Positions 6,560 to 7,956 of a stretch of DNA of 7,956 nucleotides are shown one piece after another (the first letter of the stretch is position 1; the number at the start of each line of letters is the position of its first letter). The DNA is from Blastocatellia bacterium (GTDB lineage: Bacteria; Acidobacteriota; Blastocatellia; Pyrinomonadales; Pyrinomonadaceae). The position numbers and the translations under genes were made by a program. The notes under the pieces are model-generated. The model searched no databases. It had not been told where the DNA came from and worked only from the letters and a program-made list of their open reading frames with translations. The stretch is from positions 1 to 7,956 of the forward strand of contig PSRF01000270.1 in NCBI GenBank assembly GCA_003175865.1, read 5' to 3'.

Positions 6560-7582
6560 ATGACTTTGTCCGGAAACACAATTGCACTCGAAGAAGAAGC
6601 CCGCGTCTCCGCACGACGCATCTTTAGTCTCATCTCAAACGAACTTCAGCAAGTCGAAGTGGAGTTTGAACGACAGGCCCGTTCGAACGTTCAAGTGATC
6701 GCCTATCTCGGTGAATATTTGCGCGTCTCGGGTGGCAAACGTGTGCGACCGGCGTTAACGATTCTTTCCAACTATGCAGTCGGCGGAGATGGTTCTCGAT
6801 ACAACTCAATTCGCATGGCAACAGTGATGGAATTTCTCCACACTGCAACACTGGTCCACGACGATATTATCGACAAAGCTGACACGCGTCGAAACCGTCC
6901 AACGGTAAACGCGCTCTACGGAAATGAAACTGCAGTGCTGATGGGTGATTGGTTGTACATGTCGGCGTTTGAAACGAGTCTGGCTGAGCGCTCGTTGCCT
7001 ATTCTTGACATTCTTACACATGTCACCAGAAAGATGACGGAGGGCGAACTTCTCCAGTTAACTTTGTTGGGCCATGCTGATTTGTCCGAGGCACAATATT
7101 TAGACGTGCTAACGCGCAAGACGGCATACCTCTTCAGCGCTAGTTGTGAAATCGGGGCGATACTTGGAACTGCAAACGAGGCCCAACAACACGCGTTACG
7201 TGAGTATGGTCTGAACCTTGGCATTGCATTTCAATTGATCGACGACCTTTTGGATTTCACTGCTGATGAAGCGGCAATCGGTAAAGCTGCTGGCGTTGAT
7301 TTGTTGGGCGGCAAAGTCACTTTGCCTCTTATCTACCTGATGGAAGCATATCCTGATGCGTCTTCAATGATTGAGACTGTCTTGCGTTCTGGTAGCTATG
7401 AGGAAGTTAATCAAAAGGATTTGCTCGAGGCTATCGAACGAACTGGATCGCTAGAGAAGGCTCGCGAGTGTGCGAACGGCTATGCTGAAAGGGCCCACGC
7501 CGCTTTGGATGCACTGCCGATAACCGATTACTCGGAATCACTACGCGCGCTGCCAACTTACGTCCTCGAGCGCGACAGGTAA
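6560..7582 (+). CDS. Long-chain polyprenyl diphosphate synthase (IspB/HepT type)
   Basis: This trans-prenyltransferase adds isopentenyl diphosphate units to an allylic primer, giving a long all-trans polyprenyl diphosphate. In bacteria that is usually the side chain of menaquinone or ubiquinone. The 340-residue protein has the first aspartate-rich motif DDIID at 101-105 and the second at 228-232 (DDLLD in FQLIDDLLDFTAD). It also has the GGKRVRPALT substrate-binding block near 55-64 and GKAAGVDLLGGKVTLPL after the second motif. Immediately before the first motif the residues are HTATLVH. The small A96 and T97, at the positions that are bulky aromatics in short-chain enzymes, indicate a long product, but the exact chain length is not readable. 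The frame is open upstream to an ATG at 6482 inside yajQ. The ATG at 6560 is preferred because it avoids a 65-base overlap. No clear Shine-Dalgarno sequence is seen. Confidence 0.93.
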   Translation: MTLSGNTIALEEEARVSARRIFSLISNELQQVEVEFERQARSNVQVIAYLGEYLRVSGGKRVRPALTILSNYAVGGDGSRYNSIRMATVMEFLHTATLVHDDIIDKADTRRNRPTVNALYGNETAVLMGDWLYMSAFETSLAERSLPILDILTHVTRKMTEGELLQLTLLGHADLSEAQYLDVLTRKTAYLFSASCEIGAILGTANEAQQHALREYGLNLGIAFQLIDDLLDFTADEAAIGKAAGVDLLGGKVTLPLIYLMEAYPDASSMIETVLRSGSYEEVNQKDLLEAIERTGSLEKARECANGYAERAHAALDALPITDYSESLRALPTYVLERDR

Positions 7583-7640
7583 GGGAATCCGGCAATCTTT
7601 CTATTGTGCAAACGCTGAAACACCTCTAGAATTCCGCCCG

Positions 7641-7956
7641 ATGGACCGCCCTAACGAAAATCTTCTGTCCCGCCTTGAACAGAGTCTGCGCCAGTCGCGG
7701 GCTGCACGTATGCATCTTGCTGCACGGCTACGGGAGCTCGAAGCTGAAGCTGATGGTGTCCGCGCAGAGCTTGCTGAGATGGACACGCTGGCAAGTCAAA
7801 CTGAGGCAGCGATCTACCGCCTTCTTTCTTCCGTCCTTGCTTCAGGCAATCTATCGTTGGGTTTGCCCTCAGACGCTGAACTCGAAGCCGCGATGCGTCA
7901 ATCGCAGCCAGTTCAGAGAACTTCCCAATTTGCTCCAGAAAGACGTCAGCAAATTC
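7641..7956 (+). CDS. Coiled-coil protein of unknown function (3' end outside window)
   Basis: An open frame starts at the ATG at 7641, 58 bases after the prenyl synthase, and stays open to the window edge, giving 105 residues. I do not recognise the family. Residues about 8-50 are rich in Leu, Ala, Glu and Arg, with a heptad-like spacing, for example LLSRLEQSLRQSRAARMHLAARLRELEAEA in register (written here only as its overall pattern of L/A at a and d). This predicts a coiled coil. A more hydrophobic helical stretch, AIYRLLSSVLASG, follows at about 56-68. The tail near 85-105 is rich in Gln, Arg and Ser and looks unstructured. There is no signal peptide or membrane segment. The frame has no in-frame stop between the prenyl synthase and this ATG, but also no ATG, GTG or TTG there. 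No good ribosome binding site is visible. Base use matches the neighbours. A structural or regulatory helper protein is possible but unproven. Confidence 0.6.
   Translation, partial: MDRPNENLLSRLEQSLRQSRAARMHLAARLRELEAEADGVRAELAEMDTLASQTEAAIYRLLSSVLASGNLSLGLPSDAELEAAMRQSQPVQRTSQFAPERRQQI

Noticed and set aside
7625..7634. TCTAGAATTC, overlapping XbaI and EcoRI sites resembling a cloning polylinker
   Set aside because: It is a single 10-base coincidence in an intergenic gap with no other vector sequence nearby.

Overview
The window is a compact run of ordinary bacterial genes, all on the + strand. It begins inside one gene and ends inside another. The likely source is an Acidobacteriota genome, perhaps Blastocatellia/Pyrinomonadaceae-like. 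That rests on three soft clues: a base composition near 50% GC, a large secreted PA-domain M28 peptidase set among housekeeping genes, and three kinds of intergenic repeat that I recall from such genomes. No rRNA or other phylogenetic marker was compared, so this is a moderate-to-low confidence guess.

Layout. 1-501 is the C-terminal part of larC (nickel-pincer cofactor maturation). It is followed after 12 bases by folE (514-1128, GTP cyclohydrolase I) and, after 3 more bases, by a secreted M28 zinc peptidase (1132-2787). These three look like one transcription unit. A 64-base gap with a CACAGAG-type tandem repeat leads to metG (2852-4963), which carries a C-terminal OB-fold tRNA-binding domain. 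The 118-base gap 4964-5081 is almost entirely an inverted pair of 28/29-base GC-rich repeats, and the second copy ends 4 bases before tatD (5082-5873). The 175-base gap 5874-6048 holds another inverted repeat and the best promoter candidate of the window. After it come a YajQ-family gene (6049-6546) and, 13 bases on, a long-chain polyprenyl diphosphate synthase (6560-7582). A coiled-coil protein of unknown function begins at 7641 and runs off the window end. No stretch over 300 bases lacks a gene.

How the genes relate. Most encode core metabolism or information processing: folate or pterin synthesis (FolE), methionine charging (MetG), a TatD nuclease, a nucleotide-binding YajQ protein, and the polyprenyl tail for respiratory quinone (prenyl synthase). 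LarC and FolE both belong to cofactor biosynthesis, but nothing shows a shared pathway. The M28 enzyme is exported and probably takes part in peptide scavenging.

I found no convincing new multi-gene system. The most interesting material lies between genes: the inverted repeat pair in front of tatD, the GCTAGC-based repeat before yajQ, and the CACAGAG repeat before metG. All three look like dispersed repeat families in an otherwise tightly packed region. The unrecognised coiled-coil gene at the right edge is the only gene whose function I cannot name.
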